Shown: in pieces, positions 22,473-23,274 of the stretch
Layout of the letters: each line of letters begins with the position of its first letter
Position numbering within the stretch: the stretch's first letter is position 1
Virus record (IMG/VR): IMGVR_UViG_3300002483_000079
Coordinates: 1 to 23,274 of that record
Origin: a virus
DNA length: 23,274 nt
Direction: 5' to 3' (one strand)
Notes under the pieces: model-generated
Database searches by the model: none
Told to the model about the DNA's origin: nothing
The model's input: only the letters and a program-made list of their open reading frames with translations
Made by a program: the position numbers and the translations under genes

Positions 22473-22817
22473 ATGGCATCGCGATATACAAAAACAGAAA
22501 TTATTGATAACGACACAGAATTTTACAGCTTTTTAAGAAAAAAGAGGGGAAATCTTAAAAACATAAGACATCAAGAAACACCAATACTCAAGAACCCTAC
22601 GGTTTTAGAAAGAGCCGCAATTAGCACGACAGGATACATTTGGACATACGGTGATAGATATTACAATTTGGCTCACAAATATTATGGTAACGCTGATTAT
22701 TGGTGGATTATTGCGTGGTACAACGGCTATCCAACTGAAGCAGACATCTTGCCAGGGGATGCTATTTCCATACCTTTGGATCTAGAACAAGCGTTGATGA
22801 TCCTTGGAGTTTACTAA
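22473..22817 (+). CDS. gp53: Baseplate wedge protein with LysM-like domain (T4 gp53-like)
   Basis: A 114-residue protein, 9 nt after the previous stop, with a weak TAGGATTAG site. Residues ~53-104 form a LysM-like fold: YGDRYYNLAHKYYGNADYWW, then IIAWYNGYPTEADILPGD and ISIP. This is the pattern of gp53 baseplate wedge proteins and related phage baseplate LysM proteins. T4 gp53 is 196 residues, so this is a compact version. It probably helps clamp wedges around the hub. The next gene begins directly after its TAA with no gap. Confidence 0.82.
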   Translation: MASRYTKTEIIDNDTEFYSFLRKKRGNLKNIRHQETPILKNPTVLERAAISTTGYIWTYGDRYYNLAHKYYGNADYWWIIAWYNGYPTEADILPGDAISIPLDLEQALMILGVY

Positions 22818-23274
22818 ATGAGTAATCAAGAAGAAATTAGGCAAGCATGGGAAGACTGGGAAGATCAACCAGGAAACTCCCAGGAAGAGTGGACAAAAAG
22901 CAATGTTTCCAGTGTGGTGCAGAAGTATAACTTTTCAGCAAACTGTAAAAAAGCAATAACAATATCATACACCACAGCTGGCGATGTTGGCAGCAACTAC
23001 ACCGAATATATAAACCAAGGCGGAAAACCAGAGGATATACCTCGTGGAAACGACGCCGGTTCTGCCAATGCTGGGGCGGTTGGTGCATTTGCTAATACCG
23101 ATGCCGGCCGGGAAGCTGCCGACCGTATGGTCATGGAGGCTCACTTTAGTAACTATGTAAGAAATTTGTGTTCAGCGCCACTTGCAGATAGGGGTGAAGC
23201 AAACATTGGTGAGATTTTAGATTATGAATATGAATCGGCGCGCGCACAAGCTACTTATGAACAAACTGTAGCAA
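22818..23274 (+). CDS. Unrecognised protein, cut by the right edge (baseplate region)
   Basis: ATG at 22818, immediately after the preceding TAA, with GGAG 11 nt upstream. The frame stays open for 152 codons to the last base, so the 3' end is missing. The N-terminus is acidic and Trp-rich (IRQAWEDWEDQPG), followed by a likely beta-strand region (KKAITISYTTAG) and a Gly/Ala/Asn-rich stretch. I recognise no family. Context right after gp53 in a tail module suggests a baseplate component. Direct stop-start adjacency suggests coupling with the gp53-like gene. Confidence 0.75.
   Translation, partial: MSNQEEIRQAWEDWEDQPGNSQEEWTKSNVSSVVQKYNFSANCKKAITISYTTAGDVGSNYTEYINQGGKPEDIPRGNDAGSANAGAVGAFANTDAGREAADRMVMEAHFSNYVRNLCSAPLADRGEANIGEILDYEYESARAQATYEQTVA

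Noticed and set aside
1-23274. CRISPR arrays, insertion sequences, integrase or attachment sites
   Set aside because: No spaced direct repeats, transposase-like proteins or terminal inverted repeats were seen. The gene run is continuous virion morphogenesis.

Overview
This window is a late structural (virion morphogenesis) module of a large, tailed, contractile phage of the T4-like myovirus type. All 24 genes I support are on the + strand. They are tightly packed, with strong Shine-Dalgarno sites (AGGAG/GGAGG) before most starts. The recognisable proteins follow a T4-like logic: scaffold, major capsid protein, neck proteins, sheath stabiliser, sheath, tube, gp26-like assembly protein, tape measure, tube cap and a LysM-like gp53 baseplate wedge. 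Base composition is moderately AT-rich. The strong SD sites argue for a host that uses SD-dependent initiation (for example a proteobacterium) and against a typical Bacteroidetes host, but the host cannot be named from this window.

Layout. Positions 1-1523 hold two unrecognised proteins and a phage-encoded ribosomal protein bS21. Positions 1562-6097 hold five appendage or fibre-like virion proteins. The last four look like a paralogous array with related C-terminal domains, and one of them (3521-4825) has capsid-like codon usage. Positions 6163-9279 hold the acidic prohead scaffold and the major capsid protein. Positions 9402-11012 hold two paralogous small virion proteins and a 51-residue Lys/Ala-rich, histone-H1-like protein. 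Positions 11100-13738 hold the neck and tail completion genes. Positions 13858-17435 hold sheath and tube. Positions 17457-18567 hold the gp26-like protein and a small gp51-position ORF that overlaps its frame. Positions 18628-23274 hold the tape measure, tube cap, gp53-like wedge and a gene cut by the window edge.

Regulation. Each of the ten intergenic gaps of 38 nt or more carries a CTATTTAT-like box (CTAWWTAW). Five of these gaps also have a strong rho-independent terminator upstream of the box, or overlapping the end of the preceding gene. This looks like a punctuated set of late transcription units. The leader of the gene at 10230 is unusually structured: it has an 8-nt perfect anti-Shine-Dalgarno sequence and two hairpins with complementary loops.

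How the genes work together: scaffold and capsid protein form the prohead, and both carry T4-type (L/I)xE cleavage sites for a protease not in this window. Neck proteins close the filled head. The tape measure, tube, sheath and caps form the contractile tail, and the fibre-like array probably decorates the particle. Terminase, portal and prohead protease are absent and presumably lie outside. The most unusual elements are the bS21 gene inside a structural module, the H1-like miniprotein, the structured leader at 10093-10222, and the T-run overlap at the gp26/gp51 junction.
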